This document shows, one piece after another, positions 6,545 to 14,561 of a DNA stretch of 16,678 nucleotides. A model generated the notes under the pieces. The model was given only the letters and a program-made list of their open reading frames with translations. It did no database searches and was not told where the DNA came from. Both the position numbers and the translations under genes were made by a program. The stretch lies in the NCBI GenBank assembly GCA_049600855.1, contig JBMYQA010000117.1:1-16678 (forward strand), written 5' to 3'. The DNA is from JBMYQA01 sp049600855 (GTDB taxonomy: Bacteria > Bacteroidota > Bacteroidia > Cytophagales > Flammeovirgaceae). Within the stretch, counting starts at the first letter, position 1; each line of letters opens with the position of its first letter.

Positions 6545-8068
6545 ATGCTTTATCAAAAATTTAAAAAATTAAGTTTATTCATTACCCAACAAGGGATTGC
6601 ATCTCATTATGAACCGCTTTTAAAAAAACAATTAGAACTCACCAACTTTCTATTAGTTTTTGTTTTAATACCCATTGGTACGGTTTTCTTTTTTCTACTA
6701 AAGCCAACCATTGTCAATATTTCGATAATATCATTAACGATTGTCAGTTCTTTAATTGCTTTTTACAGTAATATTCAAGGACGTACCTTTTCTCGAATTA
6801 TACTCAGTTGCCTTTTCCCAATTATTGCTTTTATTGTGCCATTTTCGCTGAAGTGGTTTCATAACCCCATTGAGCAATATTTTCCATCCTTTTTCAATGT
6901 ACGTGCAGTACTTTTTATAGGCATTGGGTTTACACTGATACTGCTCAATCATAAAACAGAAAGATGGACTATTCTAGGAATCACAGTACCCACGCTTTTT
7001 CTTTTTATATTCTTTAAACCTTATTTTGAATACGCTTTAGGTATTTCGATTGATGAAATAGCTTTATACCCAACAATGAGTTTAAGTCCAACAATAGGTG
7101 CTTACGTGGTATTTATACTGATGCTGATCTATCAGATTTATGTCAACACAAAATTTGAAAATAAGTTGATTACCCAGCGAGATAAAATTTATACACAACG
7201 TGAAGAAATTATTACCCAAAACGAAGAGCTTAGGCAAAACCAAGAAGAAATTGTAAGCCAGCGCGACTATATTGCAACGCAACATGAACAACTCAAAAAT
7301 AGCAGCAAGCGCATTACCGATAGCATTCGTTATGCCAAATCCATTCAGCAGTCTATTTTACCAGAGGGTCAAGAGTTAACAAGACTACTAAAAGATTATT
7401 TTATTATTTATCGTCCAAAAGATATTGTAAGTGGCGATTTTTATTGGGTACATCAAACGGCCAATCAAACGGCATTGGTCATGGCAGATTGTACGGGCCA
7501 TGGCGTACCAGGCGCTTTTATGTCTATGCTTGGCGTTTCCATTTTAAATGAAATTGTTGAGAAGCAACACGATTTAACAGCACATGAGGTATTGGAGCAA
7601 CTGGATGAACGCATTTCAAAAGTATTGAATCAACAAAACGACAATGGGAATCACGATGGGATGGATATTGCCTTATGCATTTGGAAAACGCAATCTGGCG
7701 ATCGGTTTGAACTTCAATTTGCTGGAGCAAAACAAGCGTTATACGTTGTAGAAGATCATCAGTTAACGTGCGTAAAAGGCACCAGAAGGTCTATAGGGGG
7801 CTATCATTTTAATAAACCAGCTTTCGAAACGCATGTACTTACACTAAATGCGGGAACAACGCTTTATTTAAGCTCTGATGGTTATGTAGATCAAAACAAA
7901 CAAAATAGCACTAAAAAAGTGGGTACTAAAACACTCCAAAAATTACTATTACAATATCATACTCTACCCTTTACTGCTCAAAAACAAGCATTAGAAGAAT
8001 ATTTAGATTCCTATAAACAAGAAGCAGAACAGCGCGATGATATTACCCTAATTGGTTTTAGCTTATAG
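6545..8068 (+). CDS. Membrane-anchored SpoIIE-type (PPM) serine phosphatase
   Basis: A signalling phosphatase of 507 residues. About six hydrophobic segments (roughly 35-51, 56-74, 84-101, 120-135, 142-158, 183-200) form an N-terminal membrane sensor of no recognised family. A Gln/Glu-rich coiled coil (~205-255) with repeating TQREEIITQNEEL units follows, then the ITDSIRYAKSIQQSILP signalling helix (257-273). The PP2C/SpoIIE domain (~280-507) has every metal-site landmark: DIVSGDFYW (Asp298), ADCTGHGVPGAFMSMLG (Asp315), DGMD (371-374), SSDGYVD (Asp445) and QRDDITLIGF (Asp498/499). In this family the domain dephosphorylates Ser/Thr on partner proteins, often anti-anti-sigma factors of the STAS type; no such partner lies nearby. 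It is the only plus-strand gene and appears monocistronic. The product class is sure; input and target are unknown. Confidence 0.93.
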   Translation: MLYQKFKKLSLFITQQGIASHYEPLLKKQLELTNFLLVFVLIPIGTVFFFLLKPTIVNISIISLTIVSSLIAFYSNIQGRTFSRIILSCLFPIIAFIVPFSLKWFHNPIEQYFPSFFNVRAVLFIGIGFTLILLNHKTERWTILGITVPTLFLFIFFKPYFEYALGISIDEIALYPTMSLSPTIGAYVVFILMLIYQIYVNTKFENKLITQRDKIYTQREEIITQNEELRQNQEEIVSQRDYIATQHEQLKNSSKRITDSIRYAKSIQQSILPEGQELTRLLKDYFIIYRPKDIVSGDFYWVHQTANQTALVMADCTGHGVPGAFMSMLGVSILNEIVEKQHDLTAHEVLEQLDERISKVLNQQNDNGNHDGMDIALCIWKTQSGDRFELQFAGAKQALYVVEDHQLTCVKGTRRSIGGYHFNKPAFETHVLTLNAGTTLYLSSDGYVDQNKQNSTKKVGTKTLQKLLLQYHTLPFTAQKQALEEYLDSYKQEAEQRDDITLIGFSL

Positions 8069-8118
8069 CGTTTGTGTGATAGTGAAACATCCAAATGCAT
8101 TAAGAAGTTTAAATTCGT

Positions 8119-8146
8119 TTAGGTCAGCTCAAGTGAGCTGACCTAA
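8119..8146. terminator. Strong bidirectional terminator between convergent genes
   Basis: A perfect 13-bp stem (8119-8131 with 8134-8146) leaves only a 2-base nominal loop. On the plus strand it is followed by TTGGTTATTTTATT, a U-rich tail suited to ending the phosphatase transcript, 50 bases after its stop. On the minus strand it follows the lipoprotein stop by 9 bases but has a poorer U-tail, so termination there may be weaker. Confidence 0.8.
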
Positions 8147-8155
8147 TTGGTTATT

Positions 8156-8752
8156 TTATTCTGCTACGGTTAATATAGGTATTTTAGAGGCATCAAAACT
8201 CAATTTCACAGGGCCAGTATGGAGTACATCAGCATCAATAACTAACCGCATTGGCTGAGTGGTATCTACGCCATCAAAACCTAGAATAAAGCTACGGTTA
8301 TTTTTTAAGTTATAAGCTCTTTCAAAATGGTAGGCTGCACAAGGGAATTTTTGATCACCTTGTTCCAAATAAATGGATTCTTGAAATTTGAAAGAATAGT
8401 AGTACACCTTTTGATCGTATTCTGCTTGGTTGGTTGTTTTGTAACGCAGTAAATCCGTTTTTCCGTCTACAGCGCCTAATTTTAACTCAAAGGAGGCGGT
8501 GTTCGCTAACTCGTGCATTTCTTGATCAAACTGTGCTTTTTTAGGAATTTGTCCTTGTTTCTGTTGAAGCAACAAATAGGCTTGAGGTTTATATTGAACA
8601 TCAAACATGAAATCGCCTACTTGTTTTTGTTTATGTAAGCCATTTTCTGGATTTCGAATCCATTCAATGTATTCTTTGGGAGCTAGTTCGCCCGAACAAG
8701 CGCCAACAATGAGGATAATCAATCCCCAAACGATTCGATTAATTGCCTTCAT
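8156..8752 (-). CDS. Lipoprotein of unknown function
   Basis: A 198-residue protein from the ATG at 8752. The frame is open further upstream, but this start gives a proper lipoprotein signal: MKAINRIVWG, a hydrophobic core, then LIVGAC with Cys19 as the acylation site. The residues after the cysteine (SGELAPKEYIEWIRN) show no clear K/D/E-rich Bacteroidetes surface-export signal, so periplasmic-face anchoring is the safer guess. The mature part is mixed alpha/beta with Tyr- and Gln-rich stretches, including GDFMFDVQYKPQAYLLLQQK and a C-terminal region near FILGFDGVDTTQPMRLVIDA. I recognise no named domain. The start codon lies inside the end of the OmpH-like gene (14-base overlap, different frame), a sign of translational coupling, so the two products probably act together in the envelope. 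Confidence 0.85.
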   Translation of the reverse strand: MKAINRIVWGLIILIVGACSGELAPKEYIEWIRNPENGLHKQKQVGDFMFDVQYKPQAYLLLQQKQGQIPKKAQFDQEMHELANTASFELKLGAVDGKTDLLRYKTTNQAEYDQKVYYYSFKFQESIYLEQGDQKFPCAAYHFERAYNLKNNRSFILGFDGVDTTQPMRLVIDADVLHTGPVKLSFDASKIPILTVAE

Positions 8753-9233
8753 ATTTCCCATTGATGTATTGAATAACTTCTGCTGTAATATCGCTTTCTT
8801 CTTTTGCATACATCAAATCGCTATCTTGATGTGCTCCAAAAATAAATTCATAACCATGTTGTTTGCCATAATCATTCATATATTGGGCAATTTGTTCCCA
8901 AATTTGTTTGGTGTAAGCCGCTGACTTTTGGCTCTCATCGATGGCAAACTCTTCTTTAACTTGTAAATAGAAATCTCGTTTCTTGAGGAATAGCTCATTG
9001 TCATTACCTTGTTGTTGCAAGGTAGTTAACTCCATACCTAGAGAGTCTAATACATATTTATGGCGCTGTTGCATGCTGCTGAGCTTTAATTCAAGTTCTT
9101 GTTTCCCTTTAAATTCAGAAAACAACTTTTCTTTGTTTACATAGCCTTGTTTGGGTTGCATAAATAAACTAAGGCCGAACAACAATGTTCCGCCTAGAAG
9201 CATTCCAATCATCACTTTAATGCCATCTTTCAT
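8739..9233 (-). CDS. OmpH/Skp-like membrane-anchored periplasmic protein
   Basis: The 164-residue protein begins with a hydrophobic segment (about 6-25) that could be an uncleaved membrane anchor or a signal peptide; no lipobox is seen. After GYVNKEKLFSEFKGK (30-44), which matches the start of the mature OmpH/Skp domain, come long amphipathic helices rich in Gln, Lys and Glu (~45-125), then the closing strand EFIFGA (129-134) and LMYAKEESDITAEVIQYINGKY (140-161), which resembles the family's YAxxxxDIT...VxxxLN ending. Skp-type proteins are trimeric holdase chaperones for outer-membrane proteins. The length fits, but the usual bamA/lpxD neighbours are absent, so this is a paralogue. It overlaps the downstream lipoprotein gene by 14 bases. 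Fold call likely; chaperone role inferred. Confidence 0.8.
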   Translation of the reverse strand: MKDGIKVMIGMLLGGTLLFGLSLFMQPKQGYVNKEKLFSEFKGKQELELKLSSMQQRHKYVLDSLGMELTTLQQQGNDNELFLKKRDFYLQVKEEFAIDESQKSAAYTKQIWEQIAQYMNDYGKQHGYEFIFGAHQDSDLMYAKEESDITAEVIQYINGKYEGN

Positions 9234-9390
9234 GGTGTTAAATAAATTAGTTGCGTAATAAGATATGGGATGAATTAATGATTACAAAGATGAGAATTAA
9301 TCCGCTCCATTATCTTATAATGACAGAAAAAGCAAAAGGTAAACAGATTTTAGTAGAAAATTATGAGCTGGAATCTAATCTATCTGTAAA

Positions 9391-9423
9391 ATAAAAAATC
9401 CCCAAAGCGTTTACCTTGGGGAT
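9391..9423 (-). terminator. Intrinsic terminator of lpd
   Basis: ATCCCCAA (9398-9405) pairs with TTGGGGAT (9416-9423), an 8-bp stem with a 10-base loop. The A-rich run at 9391-9398 becomes a U-tract on the minus-strand transcript. It begins 24 bases past the lpd stop codon. Confidence 0.85.
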
Positions 9424-9446
9424 GGATCTATTGAATCTGTAGTCGT

Positions 9447-10856
9447 TTAGATGTGTAAAGGACGATTGTCAGTAGCAGCTAAACAAGCTTCTTTTACGGC
9501 TTCTGCGAAGGTGGGGTGGGCATGGGACATGCGTGAGAGGTCTTCAGCAGATGCTCGGTATTCCATGGCTACGACTGCCTCGGCAATCAGGTCGGCTACA
9601 CGTGGGCCAATCATGTGAATACCTAAGATTTCGTCAGTAGCTTCATCGGCCAATACTTTTACAAGGCCCTCAGTATCCATACTTGCACGGGAACGGCCTA
9701 ATGCTTTGAATGGGAACGAACCTGATTTGTATTTTCGGCCACTTTCTTTCAATTCTTCTTCAGTATAACCTACACCTGCTACTTCTGGCCAAGTATACAC
9801 CACACCCGGAATTAATTTGTAGTTGATGTGTGGTTTTTGACCCACCAATTGTTCAGCTACAAAAACACCTTCTTCTTCTGCTTTGTGAGCTAGCATGGCA
9901 CCCTTTACAACATCTCCAATCGCGTAAATATTATCTACATTGGTTTTGAGGTGATCATCGGTTTCAATGCGACCTCTGTTGTCTACTTTTACGCCAACAT
10001 TTTCTAAACCAAGTGCATCCGTATACGGCTTACGTCCTACAGCAATCAGACAGTAGTCAGGGTCAAAAGAAAGGGCTTTGCCTTTTTTCATATCCTCAGC
10101 TTCTACAATCACTTTCTTACCTTTGGTTTTGGCAGAAGTTACTTTCGCGTTCAAGTGAAATTTCATTCCTTGTTTTTTCAAGACCTTGAGGAGTTCCTTA
10201 CTGAGAGTTTGGTCCATCCCTCCAATAATTTCACCCGCAAATTCTACAAAAGTCACTTCAGCACCTAAACGGCTGTATACAGAGCCTAATTCCACACCAA
10301 TTACACCTGCACCAATGATGAGCATGTGTTTAGGTACCTCTTTTAGCGTTAAGGCTTCTGTAGAAGTGATGACCCGTTTTTTGTCATAGTCTACCCCCGG
10401 AATAATTACAGGTTTTGAACCAGTAGCAATAATGACATTTTTAGTAGTAATTTGTTTGGAATCACCTTTCCCATCTTTTGGAGTGATTTTAATGGTGTTT
10501 TTATCTACAAATGAGCCATGACCTGTGTGTACATCAATCTTATTTTTATTCATCAAATAAGTAACGCCATCACACGTCTTTTGGACGACATCGTCTTTAC
10601 GCTTAATCATTTGCGTTAAGTTCACTTTAACACTAGAAAGATCAATTCCGTGTTCTTGGAACTTGTGTGTTGCATTGTGGTAATGCTCCGAAGAATCCAA
10701 TAACGCTTTTGATGGAATACATCCAACATTCAAGCAAGTACCACCAAGTGTGTTGTATCTTTCGATGATAGCAGTTTTCATACCCAATTGTGCACAGCGG
10801 ATAGCAGCAACATAACCACCTGGTCCCGAGCCAATTACAGTAACATCATAGTCCAT
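9447..10856 (-). CDS. lpdA: Dihydrolipoyl dehydrogenase (E3)
   Basis: E3 reoxidises the dihydrolipoyl groups of the pyruvate and 2-oxoglutarate dehydrogenase complexes and the glycine cleavage system, passing electrons through FAD to NAD. The 469 residues match the family. Landmarks are the FAD-binding GSGPGGYVAA (9-18), the redox-active disulfide Cys41/Cys46 in GGTCLNVGCIPSKALL, the NAD-binding GAGVIG (182-187) with Glu205 ending the next strand, the second FAD motif YAIGDVVKGAMLAHKAEEEG, and the C-terminal catalytic HAHPTFAEAVKEA (His447, Glu452). It has its own terminator downstream and a promoter-like element (10900-10907) upstream, so it is probably monocistronic. No E1, E2 or glycine-cleavage gene is adjacent, consistent with a shared E3 encoded alone. 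Confidence 0.97.
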   Translation of the reverse strand: MDYDVTVIGSGPGGYVAAIRCAQLGMKTAIIERYNTLGGTCLNVGCIPSKALLDSSEHYHNATHKFQEHGIDLSSVKVNLTQMIKRKDDVVQKTCDGVTYLMNKNKIDVHTGHGSFVDKNTIKITPKDGKGDSKQITTKNVIIATGSKPVIIPGVDYDKKRVITSTEALTLKEVPKHMLIIGAGVIGVELGSVYSRLGAEVTFVEFAGEIIGGMDQTLSKELLKVLKKQGMKFHLNAKVTSAKTKGKKVIVEAEDMKKGKALSFDPDYCLIAVGRKPYTDALGLENVGVKVDNRGRIETDDHLKTNVDNIYAIGDVVKGAMLAHKAEEEGVFVAEQLVGQKPHINYKLIPGVVYTWPEVAGVGYTEEELKESGRKYKSGSFPFKALGRSRASMDTEGLVKVLADEATDEILGIHMIGPRVADLIAEAVVAMEYRASAEDLSRMSHAHPTFAEAVKEACLAATDNRPLHI

Positions 10857-10899
10857 GTTTATCAGTAGATTTTAGTAAAGTCCTCATTTAAATGCGCGC

Positions 10900-10907
10900 T
10901 AAAGTTA
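10900..10907 (-). promoter_or_regulatory. Candidate -7 element (TAACTTTA) for lpd
   Basis: The minus strand reads TAACTTTA, one base away from the TAACTTTG seen before tatC and gdh. It lies 43 bases before the lpd ATG and would give a leader of about 38 bases. No clear TTG -33 element is seen. Confidence 0.35.
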
Positions 10908-10916
10908 AGGAATAAT

Positions 10917-11060
10917 ATGGACTTTGCATATATAGATGGCATCCCTGCTAAAATCTGCAAAGAAATTGCACAAATTTGCCAAAAAGCGAGATTGGAAATA
11001 AAGCACATAAAGCCTGTGAGGATGGTTAATCTCAAGCGGAGAGGGGAGCTTAATCCGTAA
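10917..11060 (+). CDS. Candidate 47-residue basic small protein (weak)
   Basis: An ATG frame, preceded by AAGGA at 5 bases, runs 47 codons to a TAA that lies 11 bases inside the 3' end of the convergent sensor kinase gene. The peptide starts MDFAYIDGIPAKICKEIAQI, is rich in Lys and Arg, has two Cys in a predicted helix, and reads like a compact protein. It diverges from lpd, whose promoter would overlap its start. I recognise no family. A chance frame of this length is quite possible, and Shine-Dalgarno sites are weak evidence in Bacteroidetes. Confidence 0.2.
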   Translation: MDFAYIDGIPAKICKEIAQICQKARLEIKHIKPVRMVNLKRRGELNP

Positions 11061-14000
11061 TTATGACTTCGGGTTGGTTGTTGGCTTCGGAATTGGAAGT
11101 GCCGCTTTCACTACTGGGAAATTGAACCATAAAGGTTGCGCCTTTTCCCCAAACACTCTCACACCATACTGCACCCCCCATCGATTCAACAAATTGTTTT
11201 ACAATGGATAAGCCCAAACCATTTGATTTTTCCCCACCTGTAGGGCGTGCACTGAGTTTAGCGAACTTATGGAATAATTGCTTTTTATCTTCATCACTTA
11301 AACCTGGCCCTTCATCTTTTACCGAAAAACGCAAATCTTGATCATGCTGTGAGAGGGTGACATACACATTGCGATTATTTGGAGAGAACTTTAAAGCATT
11401 TGATACCAAATTATCGATGACTTGTTGGTAATAATGTTTATCGGCATAGATGGTAGCTTGCGGATTACACTCATTTTTGAAATGTAACTGAATGCTTTTT
11501 TCTAAAGCAGAAGCTTCGAAACCTTTTAAGATTTCACTCACGAAGTTTGCCAAATCAATGTGTTCAGGATGAAAGTCAATTTTTTGATTTTCAATGGCTT
11601 GCAAATCGAGGATGTCACTAATTAATGTACGTTGATGTTCAATGGAATTGCCAATCATATCCAAGTATTGTTGAACTGTTTCAGGCATTTCATTAGATTC
11701 CAGTTGAATTAGTTGTAACAACGCTTTAATCTGATTGAGGGGACTTTTGAGGTCGTGTGCCACGACTCCGATATAGTAATTTTTCTCATTATTGAGTTGA
11801 TTCAAACGGGTATTGGCTTTTTCCAACTCGTTGTGTTGTGCGGCAATTTCTTCTTTTTGGAAGGTAATTTCCTTCGTACGTTCAGTAATTAACTGTTCGA
11901 GTTGTTCATTACGGTGTTGTAATCGTTTGGCGTTTAGTTTAATGGCTCCATATACCGCAAATATTAGTAGGATGAAATAAATGGAATAGGCCATCCAAGT
12001 CTTATACCAGATCGTATCTACATGTAGCTCAATGACTTGGGGCTTGCTCCAAACGTGCCCTCCTCGTTGTTTACAACGTGCTTGCAAGGTATAATTTCCT
12101 TCTGATAATTGGTTAATGACAAGGTCATGCCCTTCATCAATTAATGTCCAACTACTGTCAATCTCTAAAATTCTCGTTTGGTAATGAATATCTTCTGGTG
12201 GAAATGATAAGGCATTAAACTTAAAGCTTACCCGCGTGTCGGAGGGAACGCGGTACTTGTTTTTAAGATTGAAGGGTAAATCCTGGAGTCCTGCCATAAC
12301 CGACTCAACCATAGGTTTATTCGTTGGTTGAGGTGTTGGAAAGGGCATTTGTGAAATCTCCAAGCCGCCTGATGCGCCTACCCAGATGAATCCTTCATTA
12401 TCAACGAGCATGGTTCGATAATTGAATAAGCGCGAACCCAAGCCGCTACTTGCATCAAAGGTAGCGAAATCACCATTTTTGTATTTAATTAGGCCATAAA
12501 CTTCTGTGGCTATCCAAATGCTGCTATCTGCTAACGACTCAATGGCTCGAATTTCGCCATAGGTAGGATCACCACCTAGACTAACGCGGTGTATCGTCGA
12601 GTTTTGAGGATCGTATTTTAATACGCCATCGGAAGTGGCCAACCAAATATCACCAATCGCATCTACGGTTAAATCGTGAACTTCTAAGGTTTCTTCGGGT
12701 GTGAAGCTTAACGTGGCGCTGAGGTTGACAAAGCGATTTTCATCTTCAATATAAATAAAAAGGTAACTTTTGGAGCCCCTACTGCCAAAGTAGATGTTGC
12801 CATCAATATCTTCAGTGGCACAGGTCAATCGACTCACCAAGTCGTGATTTTCATTAAAATAGGTTACTTCAAGGTCGGGGTTGACTTGAGCAACGCCCAC
12901 ATAAGCTTCAGGTTTTGGTGATTGAAATACCCATGCATTTCCCTTTGAGTCCGCAAAGGTGTTTAAGATGTAACTGTCATTTTCCCGAATTGAAATGCGT
13001 CTAGAATAGCGATCATCTCTAAGGTAAAAGAGCTCTCCTTTAGAAGTTCCCATCCATATGATATTATCGTAGCCTGATACCGCAGAGATAAACATGTCTT
13101 TTTGAGGCAAAGGAAGTGAGTCTACTGTTAAATTATGCCTCCTGTCATTGTAGATACGATACAGTGATTTGCCTGTACTTGCATAAATAAAATCTTCGCG
13201 CTCCTTACCCATGGTATGGATATACGTTCGGGGAAGTACTTCAACTCCTCCAAAAAAGTTTTGATGAAGATGAGCCAAACCATTTTCCGTCGTTAACCAT
13301 AAATCATCATCATGTCCAACATGAATGTCTTTAACACTTTCAAATTGTAAATCGAATACACTGTGGGGAAATGTATAATCTTTAACTTCTACCAATTCAT
13401 TGATCGTATCCCTCAAGAAAAGCTGTTGGAGTCCTTCGCCTTCTGTACCAATGAATAAATTGGACATCGGACCTTCTGCGATGAAGTTAATCGGACTCTC
13501 AGGAGTAACAATTTTTTTGAGTTGTAGTGTCGTTAGTCTACGGTCAATTTTTAACTCATAGAGTGTCGCCCCGCCCATCCATATTCTACCTTCTCCTGCA
13601 TTAAACAAACAGTTAATTGAACCTACCTGTGGCAAGATGGTGATTTTACGAAATAAATCTTCTCTTCTGCTGTAACGGTAAATGATACTTCCTTGAGAAG
13701 AGGCCATCCACAAATGCTGGTAATCATCTTCTACCATGCTAAAGCCCACATGGGGAACTTTTTTTAAGTGGTATTCTTTAAAACCTTCTTTTGCTTCTTT
13801 AAGAATCACCTCGTGATTGAGAATCCAAAGGGTATTTCGAGAATCTTCATACAGATTAGGTGGTGGAGTACCTGGCGGATTATTGATGGGGTAAATTTCA
13901 GTAACTATAGCCGTATCGGGCATGCTGACGATAGAAAAAATGCCAATGTGTGAACTTGCACAAATGGAACCGTCTTTCCGCAACAATAGATGGGTAAAGT

Positions 14001-14223
14001 AGCCATCATGATATTGCTGGGCCTTCTTTCCATCAAACCTAAAGAGCCCTTTATTTGAAGTAACCCAAATAAAGCCTAGCGGATCTTGTACAGTAGAAGA
14101 ATAACGCTTGCCTTCTAATCCATCTTTTTGATCATAATAAGTCACATTAAACTTTTGTTGCCCTAAGGTCAAAAAGTTCATGCTGATTAACAATAAAATG
14201 GTATGGATTACTCGCATACTCAT
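11050..14223 (-). CDS. Membrane sensor histidine kinase with periplasmic reg_prop propellers
   Basis: A 1057-residue two-component sensor. Residues 1 to about 22 form a signal peptide. A long periplasmic region (~25-660) carries many two-component-propeller blades of the DPLGFIWVTSNKGLFRFDG, GDIWLATSDGVLKYD and NEGFIWVGASGGLEIS type. A Y_Y_Y domain (~670-735) follows, ending in a typical GNYTLQARCKQRGGHVWS. One membrane span (~743-762) leads to a coiled coil with ERTKEITFQKEEIAAQHNEL, then HisKA with the phospho-acceptor His823 in AHDLKSPLNQ, and HATPase_c with the N box DNLVSNALKF (Asn938/942), DEGPGL (from Asp970), GLGLSIVK and GKGATF. It resembles the hybrid sensors that control polysaccharide-use loci but ends after the ATPase domain in a short polar tail, with no receiver or AraC-type output. 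No response regulator or polysaccharide locus is in the window, so its partner is encoded elsewhere. Confidence 0.95.
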   Translation of the reverse strand: MSMRVIHTILLLISMNFLTLGQQKFNVTYYDQKDGLEGKRYSSTVQDPLGFIWVTSNKGLFRFDGKKAQQYHDGYFTHLLLRKDGSICASSHIGIFSIVSMPDTAIVTEIYPINNPPGTPPPNLYEDSRNTLWILNHEVILKEAKEGFKEYHLKKVPHVGFSMVEDDYQHLWMASSQGSIIYRYSRREDLFRKITILPQVGSINCLFNAGEGRIWMGGATLYELKIDRRLTTLQLKKIVTPESPINFIAEGPMSNLFIGTEGEGLQQLFLRDTINELVEVKDYTFPHSVFDLQFESVKDIHVGHDDDLWLTTENGLAHLHQNFFGGVEVLPRTYIHTMGKEREDFIYASTGKSLYRIYNDRRHNLTVDSLPLPQKDMFISAVSGYDNIIWMGTSKGELFYLRDDRYSRRISIRENDSYILNTFADSKGNAWVFQSPKPEAYVGVAQVNPDLEVTYFNENHDLVSRLTCATEDIDGNIYFGSRGSKSYLFIYIEDENRFVNLSATLSFTPEETLEVHDLTVDAIGDIWLATSDGVLKYDPQNSTIHRVSLGGDPTYGEIRAIESLADSSIWIATEVYGLIKYKNGDFATFDASSGLGSRLFNYRTMLVDNEGFIWVGASGGLEISQMPFPTPQPTNKPMVESVMAGLQDLPFNLKNKYRVPSDTRVSFKFNALSFPPEDIHYQTRILEIDSSWTLIDEGHDLVINQLSEGNYTLQARCKQRGGHVWSKPQVIELHVDTIWYKTWMAYSIYFILLIFAVYGAIKLNAKRLQHRNEQLEQLITERTKEITFQKEEIAAQHNELEKANTRLNQLNNEKNYYIGVVAHDLKSPLNQIKALLQLIQLESNEMPETVQQYLDMIGNSIEHQRTLISDILDLQAIENQKIDFHPEHIDLANFVSEILKGFEASALEKSIQLHFKNECNPQATIYADKHYYQQVIDNLVSNALKFSPNNRNVYVTLSQHDQDLRFSVKDEGPGLSDEDKKQLFHKFAKLSARPTGGEKSNGLGLSIVKQFVESMGGAVWCESVWGKGATFMVQFPSSESGTSNSEANNQPEVIITD

Positions 14224-14279
14224 TGAAAGGAAAAAGTTTAGATTATTTGCGTAAGGCGATTCTATAAAGAACGTTCATA

Positions 14280-14287
14280 TAAAGTTA
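14280..14287 (-). promoter_or_regulatory. Candidate -7 element (TAACTTTA) for the sensor kinase
   Basis: The minus strand reads TAACTTTA, the same octamer as before lpd. It lies 56 bases before the kinase ATG and would give a leader of about 50 bases. No TTG is present at the normal -33 spacing. Confidence 0.35.
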
Positions 14288-14508
14288 AGATAAATCTACT
14301 GCTTCGAAATCTTTAGGGTAATAATTTCATACAATGTAGCGATACATGTAAGAATTATAGCAAATTAAAATGAAAGTATTCATCCTTGTTGATTTACTAG
14401 CTGATTCCTGTTGAAAATACATATTAATATGTGATTTGCAATGAAGCTTTACAATTGTTTACAAGCTTATCTTTTTTGTTGTTGTATGAGCCATTCGATT
14501 TGTAAAGT

Positions 14509-14534
14509 AAAAAAGGATAGCCAAATGGCTATCC
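14509..14534 (-). terminator. Intrinsic terminator of the DPP IV gene
   Basis: GGATAGCC (14515-14522) pairs perfectly with GGCTATCC (14527-14534) around a 4-base loop. Six A on the plus strand (14509-14514) give a U-tract on the minus-strand transcript. It lies 27 bases beyond the peptidase stop codon. Confidence 0.9.
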
Positions 14535-14561
14535 CATGAAAAAATGCTTGTTTTTTTATTT

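Larger units (their letters stand above)
14224..14561. other. 338-base gap: kinase promoter region and DPP IV terminator
   Basis: This AT-rich stretch holds a promoter candidate for the sensor kinase (14280-14287), a perfect 14-base palindrome ACATATTAATATGT (14419-14432), two AAGCTT sites flanking an ACAATTGT palindrome around 14440-14467, and the terminator of the upstream peptidase gene (14509-14534). I see no convincing small gene. Confidence 0.65.

Noticed and set aside
6378..6572. 64-codon plus-strand frame overlapping the phosphatase start
   Set aside because: It starts at TTG, overlaps the phosphatase gene out of phase and shows no domain or signal.
8753..8809. 19-residue longer N-terminus for the lipoprotein
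   Set aside because: It would bury the lipoprotein signal peptide behind a basic, hydrophilic stretch. The internal ATG gives a textbook signal with Cys19.
9320..9394. 24-codon plus-strand frame between the OmpH-like gene and lpd
   Set aside because: The composition looks coding-like, but it is too short, has no ribosome binding site and abuts the lpd terminator.
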